This document shows positions 1-7,384 of a stretch of DNA of 15,408 nt, one piece after another. The position numbers and the translations under genes were made by a program. The stretch lies in assembly GCA_028292305.1 (NCBI GenBank), contig JAQGMQ010000412.1, forward strand, positions 1-15,408, given 5' to 3'. The stretch's first letter is position 1. Every line of letters begins with the position of its first letter. The notes under the pieces were generated by a model. The model saw only the letters and a list, made by a program, of their open reading frames with translations. It was not told where the DNA came from and searched no databases. This DNA is from Rhodoferax sp. GTDB taxonomy: Bacteria > Pseudomonadota > Gammaproteobacteria > Burkholderiales > Burkholderiaceae_C.

Positions 1-722
1 AGCGGCTTGCCGAACTGCACCCGCTGCTTCAGGTAGTCGAGCGTGAGGGCAAACGCGGCGTCGAGCACACCCGCGCTGTCGGCGATCTGCGCGGCCGCCG
101 CCAGGTCGATCGCCTGCTGCGCCAGGCCGCTGCCCACGCGCCGCGCCGGGGCCTGGCTGCAGCCGATCAGCTGCGTGGACCGCCCATCGACAAGCCGCGC
201 AGCCTCGCTGGCGATGCCCGGCGCGCTCAGGTCGACCAGCGCCAGCGTAGCCTGGTCGCCCTGCCCGACCGGCAACAGCAGATGGCTCGCATGGGCCATG
301 CCGAGCACGGTGCCGGCCTGGCCTTCCAGCCTGTCGGTGCCGGCCCAGCGCACCGCTTCCGGGCCGCTTGATGTGTCGGCCATGGCAAAACGCAGGCGGC
401 CTGCGGCCAGTGCTTCGGCATGTTCCGGCATGGCCCCGGCCAGGAGCGGCGCCAGCAGCAGCTGCAAGTCCAGTGGCTCGGGCCGGGCGTCACGGCCAGC
501 CTCGCGGATCAGCGCAAAACAGGCGGACTGGCCGGCGCCCAGGCCGCCCGCGGCCTCGGGCAGCGACAGGCCCAGCCAGCCCATGTCGGCCATGGCGGCC
601 CAGGCTCCGGGGGCCTCGTGGTGGCCGGCCTTGAACGCCGCCACGCGGGTTTCAAGCGGCTGGTTGGCGCGGAACCAGCGGCGCGCCGTGGCCAGCATCA
701 GGTCGGTATCTTCGCGTTCCAT
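1..722 (-). CDS. Acyl-CoA dehydrogenase small subunit (PimD-like), 3' end outside window
   Basis: The frame is open without a stop from an ATG at 722 to the window edge, giving 240 visible residues, so the C-terminal third is missing. It starts MEREDTDLMLATARRWFR. It has the MGWLGLSLPEAAGGLGAG segment typical of acyl-CoA dehydrogenase N-terminal domains and ends in LDYLKQRVQFGKPL, the start of the C-terminal helical domain. Between them, the usual TEP-x-x-GSD flavin/substrate motif is replaced by a degenerate stretch (FAMADTSSGPEAVRWAG), as I recall for small subunits of heteromeric enzymes such as pimeloyl-CoA dehydrogenase PimD. The start lies 19 nt after the stop of the large-subunit gene, with only a weak ribosome-binding site. 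The likely role is FAD-dependent alpha,beta-dehydrogenation of an acyl-CoA as partner of the upstream subunit. Family assignment is firm; subunit role and substrate are inferred. Confidence 0.85.
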   Translation of the reverse strand, partial: MEREDTDLMLATARRWFRANQPLETRVAAFKAGHHEAPGAWAAMADMGWLGLSLPEAAGGLGAGQSACFALIREAGRDARPEPLDLQLLLAPLLAGAMPEHAEALAAGRLRFAMADTSSGPEAVRWAGTDRLEGQAGTVLGMAHASHLLLPVGQGDQATLALVDLSAPGIASEAARLVDGRSTQLIGCSQAPARRVGSGLAQQAIDLAAAAQIADSAGVLDAAFALTLDYLKQRVQFGKP

Positions 723-741
723 GTCTGCTTTCAGCTGCCGC

Positions 742-1923
742 TCACATGTCCAGGATGGACTTGGCGATGATGGTTTTCTGGATCTCGTTGGCGCCGGCGT
801 AGATGGTCACCACGCGGCGAAAGAAATGGCGCTCGGCCCAGCCCAGGCCGTCGGGCGCATGCAGGCCGCCACCGTAGCCGGCCGCCAGCACCACGCTCGC
901 CTGGCCCAGCAGCAGCATCGCCGTCTCGCTCACGCGCTGCTGCAGTTCGGAGCCGCGGATCTTCAGCGTCGATGCTGCCGGGCCGGGCTCGACGCCGGCC
1001 ATCTGCTCGGCCAGCACACCCAGCGCGGCCGACTCCAGCGCCACGAAGTCGGCGGTGATGGCGGCCAGCCGGCGCCGCACCCGCGGGTCGTCGATCAGCG
1101 GGCGGCCGGCGGCATCGCAGCGGGTGCGGGCGATGCGGTCCAGCTCCAGGATGTCGCGCTTGGTGCGCGGCGCCTGGGCGTTGTTCACGCGTTCGCGGGC
1201 CAGCAGTTCCTTGGCATAGGTCCAGCCCTGGTTGAGTGCGCCGATGACGTTGTGCCGCGGCGTGCGCACGTTGTCGAAGAACACGGCGTTGACGCTGTGG
1301 CCTTCGTCGATGGTCATGATCGGGTGCAGCGAGATGCCCGGGGCGCGCATGTCGACGATGAACTGCGTCAGGCCGGCCTGCGGCTTCACGTCCAGGTCGG
1401 TGCGGGCCAGGCAGAACATCAGATCGGCATGGTGGCCGCTGGAGAGCCAGGTCTTCTGCCCGTTGATGACCCAGTCGTCGCCGTCCAGCCGCGCCGTGGT
1501 CTTGAGCGAGGCCAGGTCCGACCCGGCGTTCGGCTCCGAGAAACCCTGGCACCAGAATTCCTGCCCGGCCAGCACCGGGGGCAGGTACCGCGCCTGCTGT
1601 TCGGCCGTGCCTTCGGCAATGACCATCGGCCCGGCCAGAAACAGGCCGTGCACATCACCCAGCGGGGCATCGGCGAACGCCGATTCCTCTTCGAAGATGT
1701 ACCGCTGCAGCTCGTTCCAGCCGGTGCCGCCCAAGGCCTTCGGCCAATGCGGCGCGCCCCAGCCGCGGGCGTGCAGTGCCGCCTGCCAGCGCGCCATCGG
1801 CTCGCGTTCCAGATGCAGGCCGGCGCGTGTGGCGTGCACCAGATCGTCGCTCAGGTGTTGCTGCAGAAAAGCGCGCACCTCGGCGCGAAACGCGCGCAGT
1901 TCGGGGGTGTGGAAGATGCTCAT
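742..1923 (-). CDS. Acyl-CoA dehydrogenase large subunit (PimC-like)
   Basis: This is a 393-aa FAD flavoprotein of normal family length that introduces a trans-2 double bond into an acyl-CoA and passes electrons to ETF. Residues 124-142 read WCQGFSEPNAGSDLASLKT, followed by VINGQKTW (152-159) and FCLARTD (170-176), a pattern close to pimeloyl-CoA dehydrogenase large subunits. At the position of the MCAD-type catalytic Glu the sequence is IYAGANEIQ (Ala376). A Glu in LLARERV (Glu244) aligns with the alternative catalytic Glu of isovaleryl- and long-chain acyl-CoA dehydrogenases. The ATG at 1923 overlaps the upstream stop as ATGA and has GGAG five bases before it. Longer in-frame starts run into the neighbouring gene and were rejected. 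Function as a pair with the next gene is inferred from order and resemblance. Confidence 0.92.
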   Translation of the reverse strand: MSIFHTPELRAFRAEVRAFLQQHLSDDLVHATRAGLHLEREPMARWQAALHARGWGAPHWPKALGGTGWNELQRYIFEEESAFADAPLGDVHGLFLAGPMVIAEGTAEQQARYLPPVLAGQEFWCQGFSEPNAGSDLASLKTTARLDGDDWVINGQKTWLSSGHHADLMFCLARTDLDVKPQAGLTQFIVDMRAPGISLHPIMTIDEGHSVNAVFFDNVRTPRHNVIGALNQGWTYAKELLARERVNNAQAPRTKRDILELDRIARTRCDAAGRPLIDDPRVRRRLAAITADFVALESAALGVLAEQMAGVEPGPAASTLKIRGSELQQRVSETAMLLLGQASVVLAAGYGGGLHAPDGLGWAERHFFRRVVTIYAGANEIQKTIIAKSILDM

Positions 1924-2918
1924 GCCGGCTCCGGAATCAGGATCAGCGAGCCGCTGGTGCCACGGCCCTGCAGCGCGGTGTGGGCCGCCGCCGCGTCGCG
2001 CAGCGCATACCGGCCGCCGATGTGCACAGCGAGTGCGCCACTGGCGATCAGGCCGTACAGGCCGTCGGCCGCGGATTGCAGATCGGGGTGGTTGTTGACA
2101 TAGGCGAACACACCCGGCACCGACACCGTGAGCGACCGCGCCGGCCCCAGGTCGGCCAGCTTCAGCTGCGGCAAACCCTCGGCCACCTGGCCCAGGTTGA
2201 CGATGTGGCCGAAGGGCTTGAGGACCGTCAGCGAATCGTGGAACACCTGGCCGCCCAGGCCTTCGAAAACGATGTCCACCCCTGCGCCGTCGGTGAGCCG
2301 CTGCACGCCTTCGGTGAAGGCCTCCTGGTTGTACAGGATCACCTCGTCGCAGCCACGCGCACGCGCCAGCGCGGCCTTGTCGGGCGAGCCCACGGTGCCG
2401 ATCACGCGACAGCCGAACAGCTTGGCCCATTGCGTCAGCAGCGAGCCCAGCCCACCGGCGGCGGCATGCACCAGCACGGTGTCGCCCCGGGTCGGCCGGG
2501 TCACGCGGTGCAGCAGCATGTGGGCGGTGAGGCCCTGCAGGGTGGCGGCCGCGGCCTGCTCGAAAGACACCGCGTCCGGCAGGCGCAGCAGCAGGCGCGC
2601 GGGCAGGTTGCGCAGGCTCGCATAACTGCCGACCGGCGGGCAGGCATAGGCCACGCGGTCGCCGGGGGCGAACCGCGTCACGCCCGCGCCCAGGGCCGCC
2701 ACGACACCCGCGGCTTCGACGCCCAAGGCGCCGGGCAGGGCCCGCAGCGGGAACACGCCGCGGCGGTGGTAGGTGTCGAGGTAGTTGATGCCGATGGCGT
2801 GCTGGCGGATCTGCACCTCGCCGGCGGCCGGGGGCGGCACATCGACGGCCTCGAAGCGCATTTCCTCCACGCCGCCATAGGCATGGATCCGTACGGCAGT
2901 TTCGGGTCGTGCACTCAT
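1920..2918 (-). CDS. Zinc-independent MDR / quinone oxidoreductase family (QOR-like) enzyme
   Basis: This 332-aa protein of the medium-chain dehydrogenase/reductase superfamily, quinone-oxidoreductase branch, is expected to be a soluble NADPH-dependent reductase. The N-terminal GroES-like half contains GINYLDTYHRRG (43-54) and GDRVAY (86-91). The cofactor half contains HAAAGGLGSLLTQWAKLFG (151-169), with the AxxGGxG dinucleotide motif, then RVIGTVGSPDK, typical of NADPH-binding QORs. The zinc-ligand cysteine cluster of classical alcohol dehydrogenases is absent. The ATG at 2918 overlaps the ligase stop as ATGA and has GGAG eight bases upstream. It could reduce a quinone, an enone or an enoyl thioester; crotonyl-CoA-reductase-like members exist in this superfamily. 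Its place between a CoA ligase and acyl-CoA dehydrogenases fits an enone or enoyl-type step, but the substrate cannot be read from sequence. Confidence 0.9.
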   Translation of the reverse strand: MSARPETAVRIHAYGGVEEMRFEAVDVPPPAAGEVQIRQHAIGINYLDTYHRRGVFPLRALPGALGVEAAGVVAALGAGVTRFAPGDRVAYACPPVGSYASLRNLPARLLLRLPDAVSFEQAAAATLQGLTAHMLLHRVTRPTRGDTVLVHAAAGGLGSLLTQWAKLFGCRVIGTVGSPDKAALARARGCDEVILYNQEAFTEGVQRLTDGAGVDIVFEGLGGQVFHDSLTVLKPFGHIVNLGQVAEGLPQLKLADLGPARSLTVSVPGVFAYVNNHPDLQSAADGLYGLIASGALAVHIGGRYALRDAAAAHTALQGRGTSGSLILIPEPA

Positions 2919-4495
2919 GTCGCCATCTCCACCAGCTTGTCGCGCAGGTCGCGTTTCATGATCTTGCCCATCGGGTTTTTCGGCAGCGCCTCCAGCAGAT
3001 GCCACTGGCGCGGCACCTGGTAGTCGGCGAGTTGGCGAATGCAGTGCTGCCTGAGCGCGTCGAGGTCGAGCGCCACGCCTTCGCGGGCCACCACACAGGC
3101 GGCGATGTCCTCGCCCAGCCCGGCATGCGGCACGGCCACCACCGCCGCCTCGGCCACGCCGGGGAAGCGGTACAACACCTCTTCCACCGCGGCCGAAGCG
3201 ATCTTCAGGCCGCCACGGTTGATGATGTCCTTCTTGCGGTCGACGAAGTGCAGGTGGCCCTCGTCGTCGAAGCGGCCGATGTCGCCGGTACGCACCCAGC
3301 CGTCCACGAAAGCCAGCGCCGTGGCCTCTGGGTTGCGAAAGTAGCCCAGCGCCATCGACGGCCCGGAGAACTCGATCTCGCCGGTGGCGCCCTGCCCCAG
3401 CGGCTGGCCGGCGTCGTCCACCACCCGCACGGCGCAGCCCCGCATGGCGCTGCCGATGCAGCCGGCCTTGCGCGGCAGGAACCAGGGCGCGAGCACGGTG
3501 CCGGCCGGGCCGGTTTCGGTCATGCCCCAGATGTGCACCTGGTCGACCCAGGGCAGGCGCGCGCTGAATTTGGCGATGACCTCGGCCGGCATGGCCGCGC
3601 CGCCGTAGCCCAGGCGCCGCACCCGCGACAGGTCATACCGCGCCCGGGGGAATTCGTCGATCATGAAATGCAGCGGCGACGTGACGCCGTGGTAGACGGT
3701 GGTGCCTTCGCTTTCGATCAGGCGCAGGCGGCCCGCGTTGTCCAGCGGCGATTCTTCCAGCACCACGCCGGCGCCATGCACCCAGGCCGACATGCAGGCC
3801 ATGTTCAGCACCGAGCTGGTGAAGATCGGCCAGGCGCCCTGGTAGGTGTCCTGGTCGGTCAGGCCGATGGCGCCGCCCACGGCATAGCCGCAGAACAGCT
3901 GGCTGCGGTGGCAATGCGTGACGGCCTTGGCGCGTGCCGTCGTGCCCGAGGTGAACAGCAACACGCTGGGGTCGCCGGCTTCGGCAACCTCCGGCAGGTC
4001 GATGGCGTGGAACACCCGCTCGGGTTCGGGCCAGTGGCCGGCGTCGTTGGGGTCGCCGCCGAGCACGACGAGCGTGGCCGCGGGGCACAGCTGCCGCAAA
4101 CGCGGCACGGCATCGGCGGTGGTGACCACCATGGCCGGCTCGACCAGCGCCAGCGCGTGGCCCAGTTCCTCGTCCGACGCCCGCACGTTCAGCGGCACCG
4201 CCACCGCGCCCAGGCGCCAGCAGCCCAGCGCCGTGAGCACCGCCTCGCGCACCGCTGCGTTGGACAAAAACAGTGCCACGCGTTCGCCGCGCCGCACACC
4301 GCGCACCTGCAGGCCACGCGCCACCGATTCCATGCGGATCACCAGTTGGGCGTAGGTGAGCCGGTCGCGGTGGCCCTGGTGGCTGTGTGCCGACAAGGCC
4401 AGCTTGAACGGATGCTGCCGGGCCCGCAGCCGCAGCAGCGCCGGCACGGTCAGGCCATGCAGTTCGTTGTAGAGATTCATGCCGGGATCGGTCAT
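2915..4495 (-). CDS. AMP-forming acyl-CoA ligase (class I adenylating enzyme)
   Basis: This 526-aa cytoplasmic enzyme activates a carboxylic acid to its acyl-CoA through an acyl-adenylate. Motifs appear in family order: the P-loop TSGTTARAKAVTH (182-194), YGGAAMP (297-303), WGMTETGP (323-330), VRTGDIGRFDDEGH (401-414), DRKKDIINRGG (419-429), and the C-terminal PMGKIMKRDL with Lys511 at the adenylation lysine. The P-loop has Ala where most relatives have Gly after SGTT, and a second Ala where KG is usual. The first ATG, at 4495, is five bases after the SDR stop and has no clear ribosome-binding site, so translational coupling is likely. An ATG 15 bases downstream is an alternative start. The substrate is unknown. 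Length and motifs fit the medium/long-chain or aromatic acid ligase group. Confidence 0.93.
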   Translation of the reverse strand: MTDPGMNLYNELHGLTVPALLRLRARQHPFKLALSAHSHQGHRDRLTYAQLVIRMESVARGLQVRGVRRGERVALFLSNAAVREAVLTALGCWRLGAVAVPLNVRASDEELGHALALVEPAMVVTTADAVPRLRQLCPAATLVVLGGDPNDAGHWPEPERVFHAIDLPEVAEAGDPSVLLFTSGTTARAKAVTHCHRSQLFCGYAVGGAIGLTDQDTYQGAWPIFTSSVLNMACMSAWVHGAGVVLEESPLDNAGRLRLIESEGTTVYHGVTSPLHFMIDEFPRARYDLSRVRRLGYGGAAMPAEVIAKFSARLPWVDQVHIWGMTETGPAGTVLAPWFLPRKAGCIGSAMRGCAVRVVDDAGQPLGQGATGEIEFSGPSMALGYFRNPEATALAFVDGWVRTGDIGRFDDEGHLHFVDRKKDIINRGGLKIASAAVEEVLYRFPGVAEAAVVAVPHAGLGEDIAACVVAREGVALDLDALRQHCIRQLADYQVPRQWHLLEALPKNPMGKIMKRDLRDKLVEMAT

Positions 4496-4500
4496 GGGTG

Positions 4501-5217
4501 TCAGGCCACGCTGTAGCCGCCGTCCACCGGCAGGGTCACGCCGGTGATGTAGCGCGCGTCGGCCGACGCCAGAAACGCCGCGGCCTTGGCGATGTCGTAG
4601 GGCTTGCCCCAGAAGCCCGCGGGCAGGCGCTTCTTGATGGCGGTGCTGCGCTCGGCGTCGGCAAAGGCGGCCTCGGACATGCGGGTTTCGATCCAGCCCG
4701 GTGCCACTGCGTTGACCCGCACGCCCTCGGCCGCATAGGCCACGGCCAGCGCCCGCGTGAGCGACACGATGGCGCCCTTGCTGGCGCTGTAGGCCGGGTT
4801 GCGCGCCGAGCCGAAATAGCTCCACATCGAAGCGAAGTTGACGAAGCTGCCGCGCGCCGCCGCCAGCGCCGGCCGCAGCATCAGGCAGGCCAGTTGGGTG
4901 CCGTTGAGGTTCACGTCCACCACCTTGCGAAAGCCGGGCAGCGTGAACTCGGCGCCGCCGTGCTGGATGATGCCGGCCGCGTTGACCAGCACGTCGAGTC
5001 GGCCGATGCCCGCGGTGGCCTGGGCCATGGCCGCCTCATCGGTGATGTCGAGCCGCTGGAATTCGATGCCCGAGCCTTCGAGCTCGGGTTCGGTGTCCAG
5101 GCCCAGGGCGATGACGCGGTGGCCACGCGCGCGAAATTCCAGACCGGTGGCCAGGCCCAGGCCGGTACCGCCGCCTGTGATCAGGGCCAGGGGTTGTGCA
5201 GAGTTGGATGAGGTCAT
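4501..5217 (-). CDS. Short-chain dehydrogenase/reductase (SDR), classical type
   Basis: This 238-aa Rossmann-fold oxidoreductase has classical SDR length. It shows TGGGTGLG (14-21) for cofactor binding, NAAG (79-82), the catalytic Ser130 in NFASMWSY, YSASK with Tyr143 and Lys147, and APGWIETRM after the sixth strand. An Asp at 41, near the end of the second strand (IALGLD), suggests NAD(H) preference. It probably oxidises a secondary alcohol to a ketone, or the reverse. The ATG at 5217 is eight bases after the stop of the glycerol-dehydrogenase-like gene, with no strong ribosome-binding site. Longer in-frame extensions lie inside that gene and were rejected. Adjacency to a second dehydrogenase and a split transketolase suggests successive oxidation of hydroxyl groups, which is inference. 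Confidence 0.93.
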   Translation of the reverse strand: MTSSNSAQPLALITGGGTGLGLATGLEFRARGHRVIALGLDTEPELEGSGIEFQRLDITDEAAMAQATAGIGRLDVLVNAAGIIQHGGAEFTLPGFRKVVDVNLNGTQLACLMLRPALAAARGSFVNFASMWSYFGSARNPAYSASKGAIVSLTRALAVAYAAEGVRVNAVAPGWIETRMSEAAFADAERSTAIKKRLPAGFWGKPYDIAKAAAFLASADARYITGVTLPVDGGYSVA

Positions 5218-5225
5218 GGTGGTGT

Positions 5226-6323
5226 TCAGGCCGTCAGCTGCTCGAGCCGCTGCATGGCGTTTTCGAAGTCGGCGGCCGACAGTGGCCGCTGAAAATGCTT
5301 GAGGTGCGGCGAGGCCATGGTGCCGTCGGCGATGCGGCGGATGGTGGCCGCGCCGGTGTCGTGCACGCCCAGCCCGGCGAGGTTCACGGCCAGGCCCACC
5401 GCACGGTGAAAGGCCAGCTGCCGCGCCATGAAATCGGGCGAACGCTGTTCCAGGATGAACTGCACCAGCAGGCCGTAGCCCACATGGAAGCCGTGCAGCG
5501 TGGTCTCGCTGCCCTCGGCCAGCGGCAGGCCGCGCGTGAGCGAATGCGCCAGCGACAGGCCGCTGTTCTCGAAGGCCAGGCCGCTCAGCAACACCAGCGC
5601 TTCGGTCAGGCGTTCGAACGCGGGGGTCGGCCGCGCCGCGGCCAGCGCCTCCAGGCCTTCGACCGCGTCTTCCCGGATCACCCGGTCGCAGGCCACCGAG
5701 ATCTGCTGCGCGGCGATGGTGCCCGCGCCGCCGAACAAATTCAGCCCGCCGTTGTTCCGCGTCTGCTCGCCCTCGTACAGCTTGCACAAGGCGTCGCCAA
5801 TGCCCGAGACCAGCAGCGCCCGCGGCGCCTGCACCAGCAGGTTGGTGTCGACCAGCACCGCATCGGGGTTGCGCGGCAGGAACTCCACCGACGCCATGCG
5901 GTGCGCGTCGTCGTAGTACACAAAGGCCTTGCTGCACGGACCGTCGTTGGACGCCGAGGTGGGCAGCACCACCAGGCGCGCCCCGAGTTCACGCGACACG
6001 GCCTTGCCGGTGTCCACGCCCTTGCCGCCGCCCGCGGCCAGCACCACGTCGGGCTGCCGGCCGCCGACACGGGCTTCGGCCACCAGGCGCTGCACCGCGG
6101 CCCGCGTCACGTCGCCACGCACCGCGACCCAGCGCAGGTCCAGGTCGTGCCGGCGACAAGCCGCGGCCGCGGTGTCGAAGACCAGGCCGTGCACGATCTC
6201 GTCGGCCACCAGCAGCGGTTGCCGGCCCAGGCTGGCCGCCACCTCGCCGGCCAGGCCAATGGCGCCCGGCCCCTGGTGGTAACGGTGCACCGCGCCGAAC
6301 ACCCGGATGGCGTGCGGGTCCAT
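5226..6323 (-). CDS. Glycerol dehydrogenase-like metal-dependent (group III) alcohol dehydrogenase
   Basis: With the start at 6323 the protein has 365 residues, the usual length of glycerol dehydrogenases, and begins MDPHAIRVFGAVHRYHQGPG. It carries GGGKGVDTGKA (98-108) for NAD, PTSASNDGPCS (121-131), and three likely metal ligands, Asp177 (GIGDAL), His260 (SLAHSLTRG) and His277 (HGFHVGYG), in the spacing seen in the glycerol dehydrogenase family. It probably interconverts a vicinal diol and a hydroxyketone. Seven other in-frame ATGs (6329, 6335, 6341, 6347, 6353, 6365, 6380) precede it, in or next to a tandem repeat, and would add a Met/Gly/Ser-rich tail. A GGGA six bases before ATG supports 6323, and equally 6341. 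The exact start is uncertain; the family call is firm. It may not act on glycerol itself. Confidence 0.9.
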   Translation of the reverse strand: MDPHAIRVFGAVHRYHQGPGAIGLAGEVAASLGRQPLLVADEIVHGLVFDTAAAACRRHDLDLRWVAVRGDVTRAAVQRLVAEARVGGRQPDVVLAAGGGKGVDTGKAVSRELGARLVVLPTSASNDGPCSKAFVYYDDAHRMASVEFLPRNPDAVLVDTNLLVQAPRALLVSGIGDALCKLYEGEQTRNNGGLNLFGGAGTIAAQQISVACDRVIREDAVEGLEALAAARPTPAFERLTEALVLLSGLAFENSGLSLAHSLTRGLPLAEGSETTLHGFHVGYGLLVQFILEQRSPDFMARQLAFHRAVGLAVNLAGLGVHDTGAATIRRIADGTMASPHLKHFQRPLSAADFENAMQRLEQLTA

Positions 6324-6356
6324 GCTCATTCCCATGCCCATGCTCATTCCCATGCC
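6321..6356. repeat. Two perfect 18-bp tandem copies at the start of the dehydrogenase gene
   Basis: The unit CATGCTCATTCCCATGCC occurs twice back to back, at 6321-6338 and 6339-6356, and a partial third copy (CATGCTCA) follows at 6363-6370. The length is a multiple of three. Read on the minus strand it encodes Met-Gly-Met-Gly-Met-Ser units containing several alternative ATG starts and repeated GGGA sequences that could act as ribosome-binding sites. Confidence 0.9.
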
Positions 6357-6367
6357 CGTGCCCATGC

Positions 6368-7384
6368 TCAGGCGATCCATGCGGCCACGCGTTCGCAGAT
6401 GCGTGGCGTGGTCAGGCCGTAGCGGTCCTGCAGGTACGGCAGCGATCCACACTCGATGAACTGGTCGGGTATGGCGATCTTCAGCAGCCTGCGGGCCAGG
6501 CCGGCCTCTTGCAGCGCGTCGATCACCAGGGTTGCAAGTCCGCCGATGGCGACATGGTTCTCCACCACCACCAGGCGCCGCGCCGATTGCGCAAAAGCCA
6601 GCAGGCCCTCGCGGTCGAAAGGCTTGATGGTGGCGCTGTGGAACACCGACGCCGAGACCCCGCCCTGGCGCAACCAGCTGGCCGCGTCGATGGCGCGTTC
6701 GGTCATGAAGCCGGTGGAGACAAAGCCGATGTCCACGTCGACGCCGCTGTCGCCGATCACATGGCCCTTGCCCAGTTGGAAACGGTGCGTGGCCGGGTCG
6801 AACACCTGGGCCACGTTGGCGCGCAGCAGGCGGCAATACAGGGTGCCCGGCATGTCGACGGCCATCTCGGCGATCTGCTGCATCTCGGTGGCGTCGCAGG
6901 GGTCGATCACCGTCATGTTGGGGATCGAGCGCATCAGCGCCAGATCCTCGGTGGCCTGGTGCGTGCCGCCGTAGCCGGTGGTCAGGCCCGGGTTGCCGGC
7001 GAACATCTTCACGCGTTCGTTGCTGTGCGCGCAGGCGATGGCCAGGAAGTCATAAGCCCGGCGCGTGGCGAAGGTGCCGTAGGTGGTGCAGTAGGCCACC
7101 TTGCCGACCTTCGACAAGCCGGCAGCGGCCGTGACCAGGGCCTGTTCGGCCATGCCGACGTTGAAGAAGCGTTCGCCGTAGCGCAGGCGAAAGTCGGCCG
7201 TGTCGGTGTACTTGCCGAGGTCGGCGGTCAGCAGCACCAGCTCGGGGTGGGTCTCGGCCGCCTTCATCATGCCCAGCGAAAACGGGGCCCGCACCGAGGG
7301 CCGGCCGACAACGGCTTCGGATTCGCTCATGGCCAGGGTCTGCGCCGGCTTCGGCGCTGCTTCGGTCTTCAGGGCTTCAAGCAT
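6368..7384 (-). CDS. Split transketolase, C-terminal subunit
   Basis: This 338-aa protein corresponds to the pyrimidine-binding and C-terminal domains of transketolase and needs the adjacent N subunit to form a thiamine diphosphate site. RFFNVGMAEQ contains Glu80, the glutamate that activates the thiamine aminopyrimidine. TTYGTFATRRAYD (100-112) and GGTHQATEDLALMRSIPN (139-156) match the conserved transketolase blocks, with His142 in the substrate channel. The C-terminal domain has VDVDIGFVSTG and LVVVENHVAIGGL. The first 20 residues (MLEALKTEAAPKPAQTLAMS) precede the conserved fold and may be a linker. The ATG at 7384 overlaps the N-subunit gene by 8 nt, with GGAG seven bases before it, indicating coupled 1:1 synthesis. 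A dehydrogenase E1-beta identity is less likely because of the THQxxED and C-terminal pattern. Confidence 0.93.
   Translation of the reverse strand: MLEALKTEAAPKPAQTLAMSESEAVVGRPSVRAPFSLGMMKAAETHPELVLLTADLGKYTDTADFRLRYGERFFNVGMAEQALVTAAAGLSKVGKVAYCTTYGTFATRRAYDFLAIACAHSNERVKMFAGNPGLTTGYGGTHQATEDLALMRSIPNMTVIDPCDATEMQQIAEMAVDMPGTLYCRLLRANVAQVFDPATHRFQLGKGHVIGDSGVDVDIGFVSTGFMTERAIDAASWLRQGGVSASVFHSATIKPFDREGLLAFAQSARRLVVVENHVAIGGLATLVIDALQEAGLARRLLKIAIPDQFIECGSLPYLQDRYGLTTPRICERVAAWIA

Noticed and set aside
43..2103. Long plus-strand open frame (686 codons) opposite the acyl-CoA dehydrogenase genes
   Set aside because: Its translation is low-complexity Ala/Arg/Gly/Gln-rich with no recognisable motif, and it mirrors the real minus-strand genes. 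Long antisense frames are expected in GC-rich DNA.
742..2430. A 562-aa minus-strand frame suggesting an N-terminal fusion to the acyl-CoA dehydrogenase
   Set aside because: The extra N-terminal part is an out-of-frame reading of the quinone-oxidoreductase gene. The ATG at 1923 gives normal family length and has a ribosome-binding site.
2909..4516. Plus-strand open frame of 535 codons opposite the CoA ligase
   Set aside because: It is His/Arg/Gln-rich, with no domain signature and complete overlap with a motif-verified ligase on the other strand.
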